A DNA stretch of 64,000 bases from Myxococcaceae bacterium (GCA_019694575.1 JAIBBR010000002.1:1-64000); one strand, 5' to 3'; shown: positions 54,034-63,459, counted from the first letter of the stretch. The notes: generated by a model not told the origin, from the sequence alone. Numbers and translations: made by a program.

Positions 54034-55593
54034 ATGCAAATCCGCGCCGACGAAATAAGCCGCATCATCCGTGAGCAAATTCAAGACTACGGCAAGAAAG
54101 TCACCGTTGCCGAAACAGGCACCGTGCTTTCTGTCGGTGACGGTATCGCCCGTGTCTACGGGCTCGATGCCGCGCTTTCGGGCGAGCTGGTCGAGTTCTC
54201 CAACGGGGTGAAGGGCCTGGTGCTCAACCTCGAAGAAGACAACGTGGGCGTGGCCATCATGGGTGACTTCAAGGCCATTCGTGAAGGCGACACCGTGCGC
54301 CGCACCCAAGAAATTGCCTCGGTGCCCGTCGGCAAGGGTCTGCTCGGCCGGGTGGTGAACGCGCTCGGTGAGCCGCTCGACGGCAAAGGCCCGATTCAGT
54401 CGAACGAAATGCGCCGGTTAGAAATCAAGGCGCCTGGCATCGTGCAGCGCAAGAGTGTGCACGAGCCGATGCAGACGGGCGTGAAGGCGCTCGACGCGCT
54501 CGTGCCTGTCGGCCGTGGCCAACGCGAGCTCATCATCGGTGACCGCCAAACCGGCAAGACCGCCGTCGCGCTCGATGCCATTATCAACCAGAAGGGGTTG
54601 AACGTTTTCTGTATTTACGTCGCCATTGGCCAGAAGCAGTCGACCGTGGCCCAGGTGGTCGACAAGCTCACCAAGTACGGCGCGATGGAATACACCTGCG
54701 TCGTCGCGGCCAACGCGTCTGACCCCGCTCCGATGCAGTTTTTCGCGCCCTACACCGGTGTCACCATCGGCGAGTATTTCCGCGACAACAAAATGCACGC
54801 CCTCATCGTGTATGACGACTTGTCGAAGCAAGCCGTCGCCTACCGTCAGTTGTCGTTGTTGCTGCGCCGTCCTCCGGGCCGCGAGGCTTACCCGGGCGAC
54901 GTGTTCTTCATTCACAGCCGCTTGCTCGAGCGCGCCGCGAAGTTGTCTGACGAAGAGGGCGCGGGCTCATTGACTGCGCTGCCCATTATCGAAACGCAAG
55001 CCGGCGACGTGTCGGCGTACATTCCCACCAACGTCATTTCGATTACTGACGGGCAAATCTTTCTCGAAACCGACTTGTTCTTCGCTGGCGTTCGCCCGGC
55101 CATTAACGTCGGTCTCTCGGTGTCGCGCGTCGGTTCGGCCGCGCAGACCAAGGCCATGAAGCAAGTCGCCGGCTCGATGAAGCTCGAGCTCGCCCAGTAC
55201 CGCGAGCTGCAAGCCTTCGCGCAGTTTGGTTCTGACTTAGACAAAGCCACCCAAGAGACGTTGGCCCGTGGTGCCCGTTTGACTGAGCTGCTCAAGCAGG
55301 GGCAATACGAGCCAATGAGCGTCAGCCGCCAAGTGGTGCAATTGTACGCAGGCACCAACCGCGACGACGCGAACAAGCGCGGCTGGCTGCGTGACATTCC
55401 CGTCACTGACATCGTGCGGTGGGCGAAAGAATTCATGGCCTTCTGCGAAGCAAAGTACCCGGCGATTCTCACCCGCATCGACGAGAAAAAAGAATTACCC
55501 GTCGCCAACAAGCAGCCGTCTGACCCCGAGCTCAACAAAGCGCTCACCGAGTTCAACGCCATCTTCCAGAAGACGCCCGGAGCGAAGATATAG
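54034..55593 (+). CDS. atpA: ATP synthase F1 subunit alpha
   Basis: The predicted protein has 519 aa, the full family length, beginning [21 protein letters not shown]-loop [10 protein letters not shown] (about 170), NP-binding [20 protein letters not shown], and the arginine-finger segment [20 protein letters not shown] are all present. It forms the non-catalytic subunit of F1. Notably atpH is not upstream and atpG is not downstream; instead a decayed gene and a kinase precede it and an RDD protein follows. It is either a split atp operon or a second copy. Confidence 0.96.
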   Translation: MQIRADEISRIIREQIQDYGKKVTVAETGTVLSVGDGIARVYGLDAALSGELVEFSNGVKGLVLNLEEDNVGVAIMGDFKAIREGDTVRRTQEIASVPVGKGLLGRVVNALGEPLDGKGPIQSNEMRRLEIKAPGIVQRKSVHEPMQTGVKALDALVPVGRGQRELIIGDRQTGKTAVALDAIINQKGLNVFCIYVAIGQKQSTVAQVVDKLTKYGAMEYTCVVAANASDPAPMQFFAPYTGVTIGEYFRDNKMHALIVYDDLSKQAVAYRQLSLLLRRPPGREAYPGDVFFIHSRLLERAAKLSDEEGAGSLTALPIIETQAGDVSAYIPTNVISITDGQIFLETDLFFAGVRPAINVGLSVSRVGSAAQTKAMKQVAGSMKLELAQYRELQAFAQFGSDLDKATQETLARGARLTELLKQGQYEPMSVSRQVVQLYAGTNRDDANKRGWLRDIPVTDIVRWAKEFMAFCEAKYPAILTRIDEKKELPVANKQPSDPELNKALTEFNAIFQKTPGAKI

Positions 55594-55628
55594 CCAAGCT
55601 TCCGCAGGCGGCACCGCTGGGCCCGCGC

Positions 55629-56978
55629 GTGCTCGCGGGCTTGGTTGACTTTGTGTTGGTTGCGGTGCTTTGCGCGGTGACCTTCTTATTTCCGCTCCTC
55701 ACCCGTGGCTTGGCGCTGCCGATGTGGGGCGTGCTCTTGGTGATGGTCGGCTACAGCGTGGTGCCGCTGTACGCCTTCAAAAAGACCATCGGCTTGGCGC
55801 TCTTCAAGTTGGAATTGGTGGGCAAGGGTGGCCACTCCGTCGACGCTGGCAATTTGCTCTTTCGCGAGCTGATTGGCCGCGGCTTTCTGCCCATCGCCTA
55901 TTTGCTCACCGTGGTGTCGGGGCTCATCGCTTCGATGCTGGGGCTGACGGCGTTCGTCGCCCCTGAAGGTGCGTTGCGGCTGTATTTCGTGGTTTGCGGT
56001 TTCGCCGCCGCGCTGGCGGTGCTGGGCCATTTCTTGGTGCTCAACCGTGATGACCGCCGCACCCTGGCTGACCTCTTCGCGGGCAGTGTGGTGCGGGTAG
56101 CGGTGCCTGCCCCCGTTGCGCACGATGAAGAAGAGAAAGCCGTTTCGCGCGCGGCACTGGGCGCCAAGGTGCGCACCGTGCTGGTGCTCGAAGGGCTCAT
56201 CGCCGCGGCGGTGTTCGGTTTGCCGTGGTTTTTGGCCCAGCCGTCTGAGCCGAAAGAGCTCTACACCATGCGTCTGCGCAAGACGGCGGCAGAAAAGCAA
56301 TTTGCCCAAGACCCCGCTGACGATTCGCGCGCCGCTGACTTGGTGCAAATGCTGCGCGCGTTAAAAGACGAAGAAGGCGTCAAACGGGTCATCGGCACTC
56401 ACGAGCAAGCCGTCGCCGCGCGCGACCAGCAGCGCGAAGTGGCGCTCGAAAAACGGGTGCAAGAAAACCCCGCCGACGAAGTGGCGGTGGGCTCGCTGCT
56501 CGACATTTTAGAAGAGCAGGAAAAGCTGACCGAAGCCAAGGCGCTCTATGCGAAACATGTCGCCGCCGACCCTGACTTAGGCAAACGCGCGGGCTACGGG
56601 CGCTGGCTCGCGGCCAACGGCTTTGCCGCCGAGGCGACCCAAATACAGGGCGACGTGGTGCGACAAGCGCCCAGCGTGGCTGAATTTCGAACTTTGTACG
56701 GCGTGGCATTGGCCGAAGAAGAGAAATGGGCCGAAGCGTATGAACAATTTTATTTTGCGGTGGCGCTGGCCAAGGCGCAAGGCGATGACGAAGGTGCCGA
56801 CGACGCCGAAGTCGAATGGGAGCCGGTGAAAGCGCAACGGGGTGCGCTCAGCAAAAGTGAACGAAAAGCGCTCGAAAAGGCCGCGGCTCAGCTGGTGAAA
56901 GCAGCCCGCGCCCAATGGGCGCTCGACGGCGGGCAGTCGAAGGCGAAGGCCGTCACTGTTCCAGGCACCGCGCAGTGA
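55629..56978 (+). CDS. RDD-family membrane protein with C-terminal TPR/coiled region
   Basis: The predicted protein has 449 aa from GTG 55629. The N-terminal four-helix RDD domain (LAGLVDFVLVAVLCAVTFLF; KKTIGLALFKLELVG; LNRDDRRTLADLFAGSVVRV) is followed by a fifth helix (VLVLEGLIAAAVFGLPWFLA) and a charged, helical region of about 230 residues with TPR-like units (LVQMLRALKDEEGVKRVIGT; LYGVALAEEEKWAEAYEQFY). The frame is open upstream into atpA, so the true start could be earlier, but no better start codon is seen. Role unknown. Confidence 0.72.
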   Translation: MLAGLVDFVLVAVLCAVTFLFPLLTRGLALPMWGVLLVMVGYSVVPLYAFKKTIGLALFKLELVGKGGHSVDAGNLLFRELIGRGFLPIAYLLTVVSGLIASMLGLTAFVAPEGALRLYFVVCGFAAALAVLGHFLVLNRDDRRTLADLFAGSVVRVAVPAPVAHDEEEKAVSRAALGAKVRTVLVLEGLIAAAVFGLPWFLAQPSEPKELYTMRLRKTAAEKQFAQDPADDSRAADLVQMLRALKDEEGVKRVIGTHEQAVAARDQQREVALEKRVQENPADEVAVGSLLDILEEQEKLTEAKALYAKHVAADPDLGKRAGYGRWLAANGFAAEATQIQGDVVRQAPSVAEFRTLYGVALAEEEKWAEAYEQFYFAVALAKAQGDDEGADDAEVEWEPVKAQRGALSKSERKALEKAAAQLVKAARAQWALDGGQSKAKAVTVPGTAQ

Positions 56979-57016
56979 GCCGCTCGCCGGGCAATCGCGG
57001 TATAAGTTGGGGCGCG

Positions 57017-58060
57017 ATGGTGACCCGACGTGCACCCTGGTTGTTGATGTGTGGCGTCTTTCTTTTCTGGGTGGCCTCTTGCCGCAAGAGCGACGCCTCG
57101 CAGCACCTGGCCGCCGCGAAAATGGCCCTCTTCGAAAAGAAACCTGAAGAAGCGCTGCGCGAGTACCGCTTGGCCATTGAAGTGCTCGACAAAGACACCT
57201 CGCCGCAGTCGGTGGTGTACCGGGCCCGAGCGCTGCGAGGCGCGGCCGATACGTACTATTTAGAATTACGTGACTTTCGTCGCGCGGTGCAGGTGTACCG
57301 TGAGCTGATTCAGCAGTGCCCCGAAGCACCCGAAACGTTAGAAGGGCGCATTCACCTGGCCGACGTGTTGGAGCGCGAGTTTCGTGACTTGCGTGGCGCC
57401 ATCGCCGAATTGACGGCCGCGCTGGCACGCAACCCTCCCCAGAGCGCTGAAATTTCTTTCCGCGTGGCCGAGCTTTACTTCGAGCTCGCCGATTACCAGC
57501 AGTGCGAGCTTGAAGCCGCCAAAATGGTCGACAAGTTTGAGACGTCGGCTTACGTCGATGACGCGTTGTTCTTACGCGGGCAGGCCCTGGCGATGATGGA
57601 CGAGCGCAAGGCCGACGCACAGCGCGTGTACCAGTACCTCATCGAGCGTTTTCCTGAGAGCGAGCTGACGCCGCACGCGATGTTCGAGTTGGGCAAGTTG
57701 CGCGCTGACGCGGGTGACGAAGAGAAGGCGATTGAAATTTGGGTCGAGGCCGTCAAACGGCACCCGCAGCCGTCGGTGGTGCAGTCGGTCATCGCCCGGG
57801 TGCGCAAACAGCTCATCGCCACCACGCCAAGCCAAATTGGCAATGCGGCCAAGGCCTTCGACCGCGACGTGCCGCAGCCTTCAGTGGCGCAAGTGTCGCC
57901 GACGAAGAAAATGGCCAAGACCTCGGTCGAGGCCGTGGGCGGCAGCCCCGACGAAGCCGCGCGCGAAGCGGCCATGAATGCTGAGTCGCCGCACGCACCG
58001 GGCAGCGGCGCGGCACCGGCGAAGCCTGTGGAACCTGGGCTTCCTTCTGCGGCACAGTAG
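57017..58060 (+). CDS. TPR lipoprotein
   Basis: The predicted protein has 347 aa. ATG 57017 gives a lipoprotein signal (APWLLMCGVFLFWVASC). At least six TPR-like units follow (HLAAAKMALFEKKPEEALRE; RALRGAADTYYLELRDFRRA; DALFLRGQALAMMDERKADA; HAMFELGKLRADAGDEEKAI), then a Pro/Ala-rich tail. It resembles BamD/YbgF-like outer membrane scaffolds in layout, but is longer. It lies 38 bases after the RDD gene and is probably in the same unit. Function unknown. Confidence 0.75.
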   Translation: MVTRRAPWLLMCGVFLFWVASCRKSDASQHLAAAKMALFEKKPEEALREYRLAIEVLDKDTSPQSVVYRARALRGAADTYYLELRDFRRAVQVYRELIQQCPEAPETLEGRIHLADVLEREFRDLRGAIAELTAALARNPPQSAEISFRVAELYFELADYQQCELEAAKMVDKFETSAYVDDALFLRGQALAMMDERKADAQRVYQYLIERFPESELTPHAMFELGKLRADAGDEEKAIEIWVEAVKRHPQPSVVQSVIARVRKQLIATTPSQIGNAAKAFDRDVPQPSVAQVSPTKKMAKTSVEAVGGSPDEAAREAAMNAESPHAPGSGAAPAKPVEPGLPSAAQ

Positions 58061-58069
58061 CCCGAAAGT

Positions 58070-58125
58070 GTGTGCCAAACGGTCAAAACTTTTCACCGTT
58101 TGGCGCACAGTTCGTCAAATCGACA
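58070..58125. terminator. Hairpin between convergent genes, related to the dispersed element
   Basis: TGTGCCAAACGGT (58071-58083) pairs with ACCGTTTGGCGCACA (58095-58109) with a 2-base bulge and an 11-base loop, midway between two convergent stops (58060 and 58162). It probably ends both transcripts. The right arm and its flank (TTTTCACCGTTTGGCGCACA then GTTC) match the centre of element copy 1 (TTTTCACCGTTTGGCTCACA then GTTC, from 3807). Confidence 0.6.
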
Positions 58126-58161
58126 GGTGAAACTGAACTGGAGCAGCACGTCAGCTTGTCT

Positions 58162-58683
58162 TCAAAGCAGCCGTACGTATTCAAGCAACACCGTCTGTCG
58201 CGCGCCCAGCATGCGCGGTGGAAACACCTTGTCTACACGAAAACCGTGATGCTCCCAAAAGCGGCGGCCGGCGACATTTTGCTCCGCGCAGCCAAGCCGC
58301 ACCGAACGTACACCGAGGCTTCGCAGCCAGTCGAAAGTGGCATTGAGAATTTGACTGCCGCGGCGCTGCCCACGAGCCGTGGGAGCCAGGAGCAAAAACC
58401 CCAAGTACCACTCACCCTCGGTTCGAAAATTCAGCACGCCGTCGAGCACACCCACGCATTGCTGATTGCTTTTAAAAAAACCGAAGACCGATTTGTCGGA
58501 CAGTGCTGTTCCCACAGGGAGCTCAGTGAGAATGTTCAACCCTTCATCAGGTCGCGCCGGCTCTCCGTAAACCAGCTGGTAGTAGTCGACTGAAACGTCG
58601 AGCAGCCCTTGTACCAGCGGTGCGTCTACCTCGCTCAAGCGGCGAACCGTGAGCCCAACACGTGAAGAAAGCGCGAGCACCAA
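58162..58683 (-). CDS. GNAT-family N-acetyltransferase
   Basis: The predicted protein has 173 aa. Acetyl-CoA binding motif A is seen in YLGFLLLAPTARGQRRGSQI (R/QxxGxG/A-like) and motif B in VRSVRLGCAEQNVAGRRFWE followed by HHGFRVDKVFP. Substrate not predictable. TTG 58683 (or GTG 58680) is 3-6 bases after the upstream gene stop, so translation is coupled. Confidence 0.82.
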   Translation of the reverse strand: MVLALSSRVGLTVRRLSEVDAPLVQGLLDVSVDYYQLVYGEPARPDEGLNILTELPVGTALSDKSVFGFFKSNQQCVGVLDGVLNFRTEGEWYLGFLLLAPTARGQRRGSQILNATFDWLRSLGVRSVRLGCAEQNVAGRRFWEHHGFRVDKVFPPRMLGARQTVLLEYVRLL

Positions 58684-58686
58684 CGG

Positions 58687-59301
58687 CTACTTCTTCTTGC
58701 CCTTGCTCTTCGGGGGCGACTTCTTCGGGCCTGCATCGGTCTTCGGTGGAGGGCCTGCTTTGAGCGGCTTGTCGCAGTGGTGAAAGCCGTTGTCGATGAA
58801 CGCGCCGACGTAACGGCCAGTGGCGTGCCAGTACACATTGCCCAACTTCGAACTCTCGCGAAGCCCCGACACGTAGCAGGTTTGCTTTTTGTCCTGCGCT
58901 TGAATCACCACGAAGCCGGGTGATTCACCGTCGACCACCAGCTCTGGTGACACCTGCTGTCCTGGCCCCTTCAACGAAGGCTTGGGCAAGAAGAGCTGCG
59001 TTTTCCACCCGTAGGGCGCGCGATTGGGGTCGGTGTAGCGCACGCATTCTTTGGGCGAGTCGACCCGCTCTAACTTGTTCAAATCGTCGGGCCACGAAGG
59101 CTTCAAACCTTCTTCACTCGCGCAGAAGAAGAGCTCGGTCAAATCATTGGGGCCGCTTACCGTTTGGTACGCGTACCAGCTGCCATCTTTCGACCAGCCA
59201 TAAAACGTGTCGGCCTCGGCGAACGCGGGCGCGGCCAACATCAGCCAAAGCATGGCGATTCGCGTCATGGCCTTGCTGGGGCGAAACGAGAAAGAAGCCA
59301 T
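58687..59301 (-). CDS. Hypothetical secreted protein with Lys-rich tail
   Basis: The predicted protein has 204 aa from ATG 59301 (GAGG upstream); GTG 59337, overlapping the previous stop, is an alternative. A signal peptide (MTRIAMLWLMLAAPAFAEAD) is followed by TFYGWSKDGSWYAYQTVSGP and four Cys likely in two disulfides. The tail is Lys/Pro-rich (PKKSPPKSKGKKK). No family recognised. Confidence 0.65.
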   Translation of the reverse strand: MASFSFRPSKAMTRIAMLWLMLAAPAFAEADTFYGWSKDGSWYAYQTVSGPNDLTELFFCASEEGLKPSWPDDLNKLERVDSPKECVRYTDPNRAPYGWKTQLFLPKPSLKGPGQQVSPELVVDGESPGFVVIQAQDKKQTCYVSGLRESSKLGNVYWHATGRYVGAFIDNGFHHCDKPLKAGPPPKTDAGPKKSPPKSKGKKK

Positions 59302-59333
59302 GGCCACCTCGACGGGCTCTTTGAAAAAAATGT

Positions 59334-59750
59334 TCACAACCGCGTCACGTCGTCGCCCATGCCGCCATCGGCAGCAGCGGAAGACGAGCGGCCCGGTGCC
59401 TCAGTGGGAGCGTTTTCATTCAGACTGGGCTCAGGTGGCACCACCGTCAGTTGATAACCGCGCACGCCGGTGGGCAATGACACCACGATGAGACTGTTGT
59501 CGTCGGCGTAATTTTTCTTGTTGGGCAACGTGAAGTGGCCCTTGGCGTCGGTCGTCGTTTGGTAGCGGGCGCGGCCTTCTCCCACTTCAACTTTCACATT
59601 GGGCAGCGGTTGAAGGCTGGTGGCGTCTAACAGTGCGAGCTTCACTTCGGGGCCGCTCGTCTTGGCGTTCACCACTTCGTTGAAGCGTGGCCGCAGTGCA
59701 CAGCCCGCCAACATTGACAACAACACCACCCCACTGAAGAGACGTGACAT
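59334..59750 (-). CDS. Small lipoprotein with carboxypeptidase-regulatory-like fold
   Basis: The predicted protein has 138 aa. Lipoprotein signal MSRLFSGVVLLSMLAGCALR; residues about 35-105 (VKLALLDATSLQPLPNVKVE; TTTDAKGHFTLP) show the beta-sandwich pattern of carboxypeptidase-regulatory-like domains. The Ser/Ala-rich tail is low in complexity. It has an AAGG ribosome site and lies between two exported-protein genes on the minus strand. Confidence 0.68.
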   Translation of the reverse strand: MSRLFSGVVLLSMLAGCALRPRFNEVVNAKTSGPEVKLALLDATSLQPLPNVKVEVGEGRARYQTTTDAKGHFTLPNKKNYADDNSLIVVSLPTGVRGYQLTVVPPEPSLNENAPTEAPGRSSSAAADGGMGDDVTRL

Positions 59751-59798
59751 ACGAGGCCTTCTACTTGAACACCTGGTGTCGAGGGGCGCGAAAAACGT

Positions 59799-61640
59799 TC
59801 AGCAACCACCGGCATTCGAAGAGGGCGGGTACACGGTGCTCACACCCACCGAGCAGCTCGAGGCACGCAAATAAATGCGGCCGGCGCCACCACCTCCGCC
59901 GCCGCCTCCGCCGCGCCACCCGCTGCTCTTGTTGCCTTCGCTGCCGTTTTGGGCTGGGTTGTCTCGCGCATCGCCGTTGCCGCCGTTGCCCGACACCCCG
60001 TTGGTGCTCAACAACGCCCCACCTTGGGCAGGTAGACCGTCGGTGACGTGGCCATTTTCACCGGCTTCACCCGGTGTGGCGTTGCCAGTGCCGGTCGATT
60101 CTGAGCCGCTGCCGCCTGCGCCACCGTGGGCCACCACGTGCGCTCCAAAAGAAATCGAAATGCGCGACGCTTCGAGCAGCAGCGCGCCCCCACTGCCTCC
60201 GCCGCCACCACCGGCTTCGGTGGTGCGCCCGCCTTGGCCGCCCGCGCCGTTGGCTGAAATTGAGCCGCCCACTTTCAAAAAGCCCGTCACGGTGAGCTGT
60301 AAGGCGCCGCCGCCTGCTCCTTCAGCTCCGCCCGAGCCTGCCACCATGACGCCGTGGCCGGCTCCGCCTGCGCAACCGCCGTGCAAAGGGCTGGGTATCG
60401 ACGCGCCAAACGCCTTGCCAAAGGGCCCACCCGCTTCGTTGTGGTCAGCGTTGTCGCCCCCTTGGCCTCCGGCGCGGCCATAAGCACCGCCACCGCCGCC
60501 GGTGCTCGAGCTGCCCGGGCCCGGCGTGCCGGTGCCCATGTTGGTGTCGCAAACGCCCGCCAAATAGCCCGCGCCCGCGGTACTGCCGTCAGCGTCGACA
60601 GAAATGTGGCCTTGAATATCGGCGTCACCGAAGACGGCGAACGCCACCGGTTGTTCGCCCACGATGCGCAGCGTCGACGCGGCCGCCACGCTTAAGCCCC
60701 GTACGGGCAACACGCGCAAGTTCGTCGCACCTGCTTGGGCCAGCGTCATTGCCTTGGGCTTGGTGTCAGGGGCACCGCACCAGTTGGTGAACGTGTCGAA
60801 GGTCGAATCGTAAATGGTGACGCCGCAGTTGAACTGCGCCACGTTGAGCGAGGGGGTGGTCTTAAAGCGCAAGTTGCCCAAACCGTTGCTCGGCACGAAG
60901 GGAAAGTCGTACTCACATTCGCCTTGGTCGCACACGCCCGCGTCAGCAGCGCAGCGGCCACTGCGCGGTGTGCCCATGCAACCGGTTTGCGGCATGCACG
61001 CGCCGGTCGCCACCAAGCACTCGTTTGAATTGCAGGTGACGGGGTCGCCGCCGCAAAGGCCTCCGTCGTTACCTTCGAGGCAGCGCTCGTTCTGGGTGCA
61101 AGCGCTCTGGTCGGTGCAGCTTTGGCCCAGGCAATCGCTGTCGGCGCAATCGGCGCGGCCATCGCAGTCGTCGTCTTTGCCATTGCCGCACACTTCTGCG
61201 CCGCTGGGCACGCACAGGCCCGCGTCAGGCTGGCCAGCGTCGGGCATGACATGGTCTTTCAATAGCAAGCGTACCGTGGGCACGGTGGTGGCGTTGGGCA
61301 CCAGCGACGCCGCCACGCTCGAAGAAGTGGCCGTGACAAGGCCGGTGCAGTCGCTCGAGCGGTACCCGGTAGAAACCAACTCGATGCGCTCGGTCATGCC
61401 CACCGCGTGGGTGATGGCGACGGCCACCCTGTCAGCGGTGCGGGCAATCGCCGGGGTCGAAGGCCCGGCGCGCCCGTCGAGGTTGGTGTGCACGTTGGCG
61501 CACTGCGCGGTGCTCTGGCTGAAGTCGAGCTCGGCGACAATGACCGGGGCGTTGCCTTTGCCCGACGGAGCCGCGCACGCTGCAAGGCACACCGCCAACG
61601 GCGCGATGAGGCTCCATTTCGTACCCGCCGCTCGACGCAT
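59799..61640 (-). CDS. Large lipoprotein with Cys-rich segment and Gly-rich C-terminal half
   Basis: The predicted protein has 613 aa. Signal and lipobox: WSLIAPLAVCLAACAAPSG. The middle (about 140-240) has EVCGNGKDDDCDGRADCADS, a repeated motif of Myxococcota surface proteins that may bind calcium, then Cys-rich stretches. The C-terminal 250 residues are extremely Gly/Ala-rich (GGGGGAYGRAGGQGGDNADH; GAGGQGGRTTEAGGGGGGSG), probably extended. It is divergent from the sigma factor gene, with 72 bases between. Confidence 0.75.
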   Translation of the reverse strand: MRRAAGTKWSLIAPLAVCLAACAAPSGKGNAPVIVAELDFSQSTAQCANVHTNLDGRAGPSTPAIARTADRVAVAITHAVGMTERIELVSTGYRSSDCTGLVTATSSSVAASLVPNATTVPTVRLLLKDHVMPDAGQPDAGLCVPSGAEVCGNGKDDDCDGRADCADSDCLGQSCTDQSACTQNERCLEGNDGGLCGGDPVTCNSNECLVATGACMPQTGCMGTPRSGRCAADAGVCDQGECEYDFPFVPSNGLGNLRFKTTPSLNVAQFNCGVTIYDSTFDTFTNWCGAPDTKPKAMTLAQAGATNLRVLPVRGLSVAAASTLRIVGEQPVAFAVFGDADIQGHISVDADGSTAGAGYLAGVCDTNMGTGTPGPGSSSTGGGGGAYGRAGGQGGDNADHNEAGGPFGKAFGASIPSPLHGGCAGGAGHGVMVAGSGGAEGAGGGALQLTVTGFLKVGGSISANGAGGQGGRTTEAGGGGGGSGGALLLEASRISISFGAHVVAHGGAGGSGSESTGTGNATPGEAGENGHVTDGLPAQGGALLSTNGVSGNGGNGDARDNPAQNGSEGNKSSGWRGGGGGGGGGAGRIYLRASSCSVGVSTVYPPSSNAGGC

Positions 61641-61712
61641 GAGAAGGTGTGAAGTGTGACCCCCTTTCGCTCTAGGAGCAACCTTCTAGGGAGGTTAAGG
61701 TGCGACCCCAAC

Positions 61713-62330
61713 TTGGCTACAGATGATCTCACCCTCGTAAACCGGGTCAGAACGGGCGACCAACGAGCCTTCAAGCTGCTCGTCGAACGCTACCAACGCA
61801 AGGTGTACGGCGTGGCGTTGGGCATGCTCAAAGACAAAGAAGAAGCGCGCGACGTCGCCCAAGACGCTTTCATCAAGGTCTACAAGTACCTCGACCATTT
61901 CAAAGGCGACGCCAGCTTCTACACGTGGCTCTACCGCATCACCGTCAACATCTGCATCGACGTGATGCGCAAGAAGGGCGGCAAAAAGAACGAGCACGTT
62001 GAATTCGACGAGTCCATCGATATGGACACGTCAGAAGCCAACTTGGGAGCGCTCGGTTCACGGCTTGGCACCAACCCTCAAAAGTCAGCCCTGCGCCGCG
62101 AATTGGCTGAAAAAATTGACGAAGCGCTTGCCCAGGTGCCTGAAAAACACCGGGCGATTTTGCTGCTCCGCGAAATTGAAGGCATGAGTTACGAAGATTT
62201 GGCCCGCACCTTAGATGTGCCCAAAGGCACGGTGATGTCGCGGCTCTTTCATGCACGCATGAAGGTGCAAAAAATACTCAGTGAATATCTAGACTTAGAA
62301 GAATCAAAGCGTGGGGTCGGTACCGAGTGA
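61713..62330 (+). CDS. ECF RNA polymerase sigma factor (RpoE type)
   Basis: The predicted protein has 205 aa from TTG 61713, giving MATDDLTLVNRVRTGDQRAF; GTG 61656 would add 19 residues, and an AGGGAGG...AAGG purine run (61688-61700) favours the TTG. Region 2 (FKLLVERYQRKVYGVALGML; ARDVAQDAFIKVYKYLDHFK; FYTWLYRITVNICIDVMRKK) and region 4 (ILLLREIEGMSYEDLARTLD; PKGTVMSRLFHARMKVQKIL) are complete. The next gene is its probable anti-sigma factor, 74 bases downstream. Confidence 0.92.
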   Translation: MATDDLTLVNRVRTGDQRAFKLLVERYQRKVYGVALGMLKDKEEARDVAQDAFIKVYKYLDHFKGDASFYTWLYRITVNICIDVMRKKGGKKNEHVEFDESIDMDTSEANLGALGSRLGTNPQKSALRRELAEKIDEALAQVPEKHRAILLLREIEGMSYEDLARTLDVPKGTVMSRLFHARMKVQKILSEYLDLEESKRGVGTE

Positions 62331-62404
62331 ATACGGTGCGCGAATATCTTTGTTGCATTCGCGTCGGGCAGAACAGAACACCCGGTGAAAAGAAAAGTTA
62401 AGCC

Positions 62405-63037
62405 ATGAGCAAAGACAACCCCGCGCGAAAAACCTTTGAACCCATGCTCTCTCCCTATGTCGACGGAGAGTTGAGCCCGGCTGACCGTCAAGCCGTCGAG
62501 CAGCACTTGGCTGCGTGCAAAGAGAGCGCAATGCAAGTGGCTGACTTGCGTGCGACCGGTGGGTTGCTTCGCGTCGCGATGGACATGCAGGCCGACGACA
62601 TCGACTGGAAAGACTTTACCCAGAACGTGATGGCCAAGGTCGGTCCTGAGAAATTGCCGCTCTTTGAACGGCTGAAGCTTTTCTTCTCAGAGACCTTTAC
62701 GTATCAGCGCCCGGTGATGGTGACGTCGCTCGCCACGGCGATGGTGGTGGCGTTGGTGGCGGTGCCGCTCGCGCTGCGCAATGGCGCAGGCCCCGGCTAT
62801 GGCAACTTGAAGCCGCAAATTCAGAGCGTCAGTGTCGAGAAGAACGCCACCGTGAAGCCAGTGGTGATGGAGACCGCTGAAGGCGACGCCATTATTTGGA
62901 TGGTAGAGACCCCCGAAACGGCACCGGGTGTCGATGCAGCGAAAGACAAAAAGGGCGAAGGCGAGAGCCACGAAGAATTGGACATTGACTTACAGCAGCG
63001 TGAAAACGCGGGTAACCCCAAGAAAGGCCCCCTTTGA
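62405..63037 (+). CDS. Membrane anti-sigma factor with degenerate zinc-finger motif
   Basis: The predicted protein has 210 aa. The N-terminal ASD-like helices include PMLSPYVDGELSPADRQAVE then QHLAACKESAMQ; the second Cys of the HxxxCxxC zinc motif is Ser (HLAACKES). One helix (VMVTSLATAMVVALVAVPLA, about residue 110) divides it from a periplasmic domain of about 80 residues that ends Gly/Glu/Lys-rich. It should hold the upstream sigma factor at the membrane until a signal arrives. The next gene start overlaps its stop by 4 bases. Confidence 0.82.
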   Translation: MSKDNPARKTFEPMLSPYVDGELSPADRQAVEQHLAACKESAMQVADLRATGGLLRVAMDMQADDIDWKDFTQNVMAKVGPEKLPLFERLKLFFSETFTYQRPVMVTSLATAMVVALVAVPLALRNGAGPGYGNLKPQIQSVSVEKNATVKPVVMETAEGDAIIWMVETPETAPGVDAAKDKKGEGESHEELDIDLQQRENAGNPKKGPL

Positions 63038-63459
63038 ACGCGCGCCTCACCCTTTTGGCTGGTGTTCTCTTCGTAAGCCCGTTGGCCTTTGCGCAAGAAG
63101 GCCCCAAAGTCGACGTGCGAGCACAGGTGGTGCACGCGCTCGAGAGCGGCAACCAGGTTGAGCCCGCCAGTTTGAAGGCCATGCAGACGGCGTTGGGCGC
63201 GAAGAAAAAGTACGGCACGCTGAAACAGCTGTCGGTGTCGAAGCTGCAGCTTTCTAAGGCGTCGGTGACGGTCTCACTGCCCAATCAAAAGCAGGCCACG
63301 TTGACCTTGGAGTCGCTCAAAGACGACGTGGCCACCGTGCGGGTAAAGCTGCCCCCCGTCGACACCACGTATACGCTGGGCCGTGAACGAAACGTTTATT
63401 TGCAGGCCGGTGCGCACGCGGGTGGCGACTTGTGGTTGGTGCTTTCGCCAGCACAGTAG
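63034..63459 (+). CDS. Hypothetical secreted protein of the sigma operon
   Basis: The predicted protein has 141 aa from TTG 63034, overlapping the anti-sigma stop by 4 bases. Signal peptide NARLTLLAGVLFVSPLAFAQ, then alternating hydrophobic strands (LQLSKASVTVSLPNQ; KQATLTLESLKDDVATVRVK) ending WLVLSPAQ. It is coupled to the sigma/anti-sigma pair and may be part of its envelope sensor. Family not recognised. Confidence 0.65.
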   Translation: MNARLTLLAGVLFVSPLAFAQEGPKVDVRAQVVHALESGNQVEPASLKAMQTALGAKKKYGTLKQLSVSKLQLSKASVTVSLPNQKQATLTLESLKDDVATVRVKLPPVDTTYTLGRERNVYLQAGAHAGGDLWLVLSPAQ

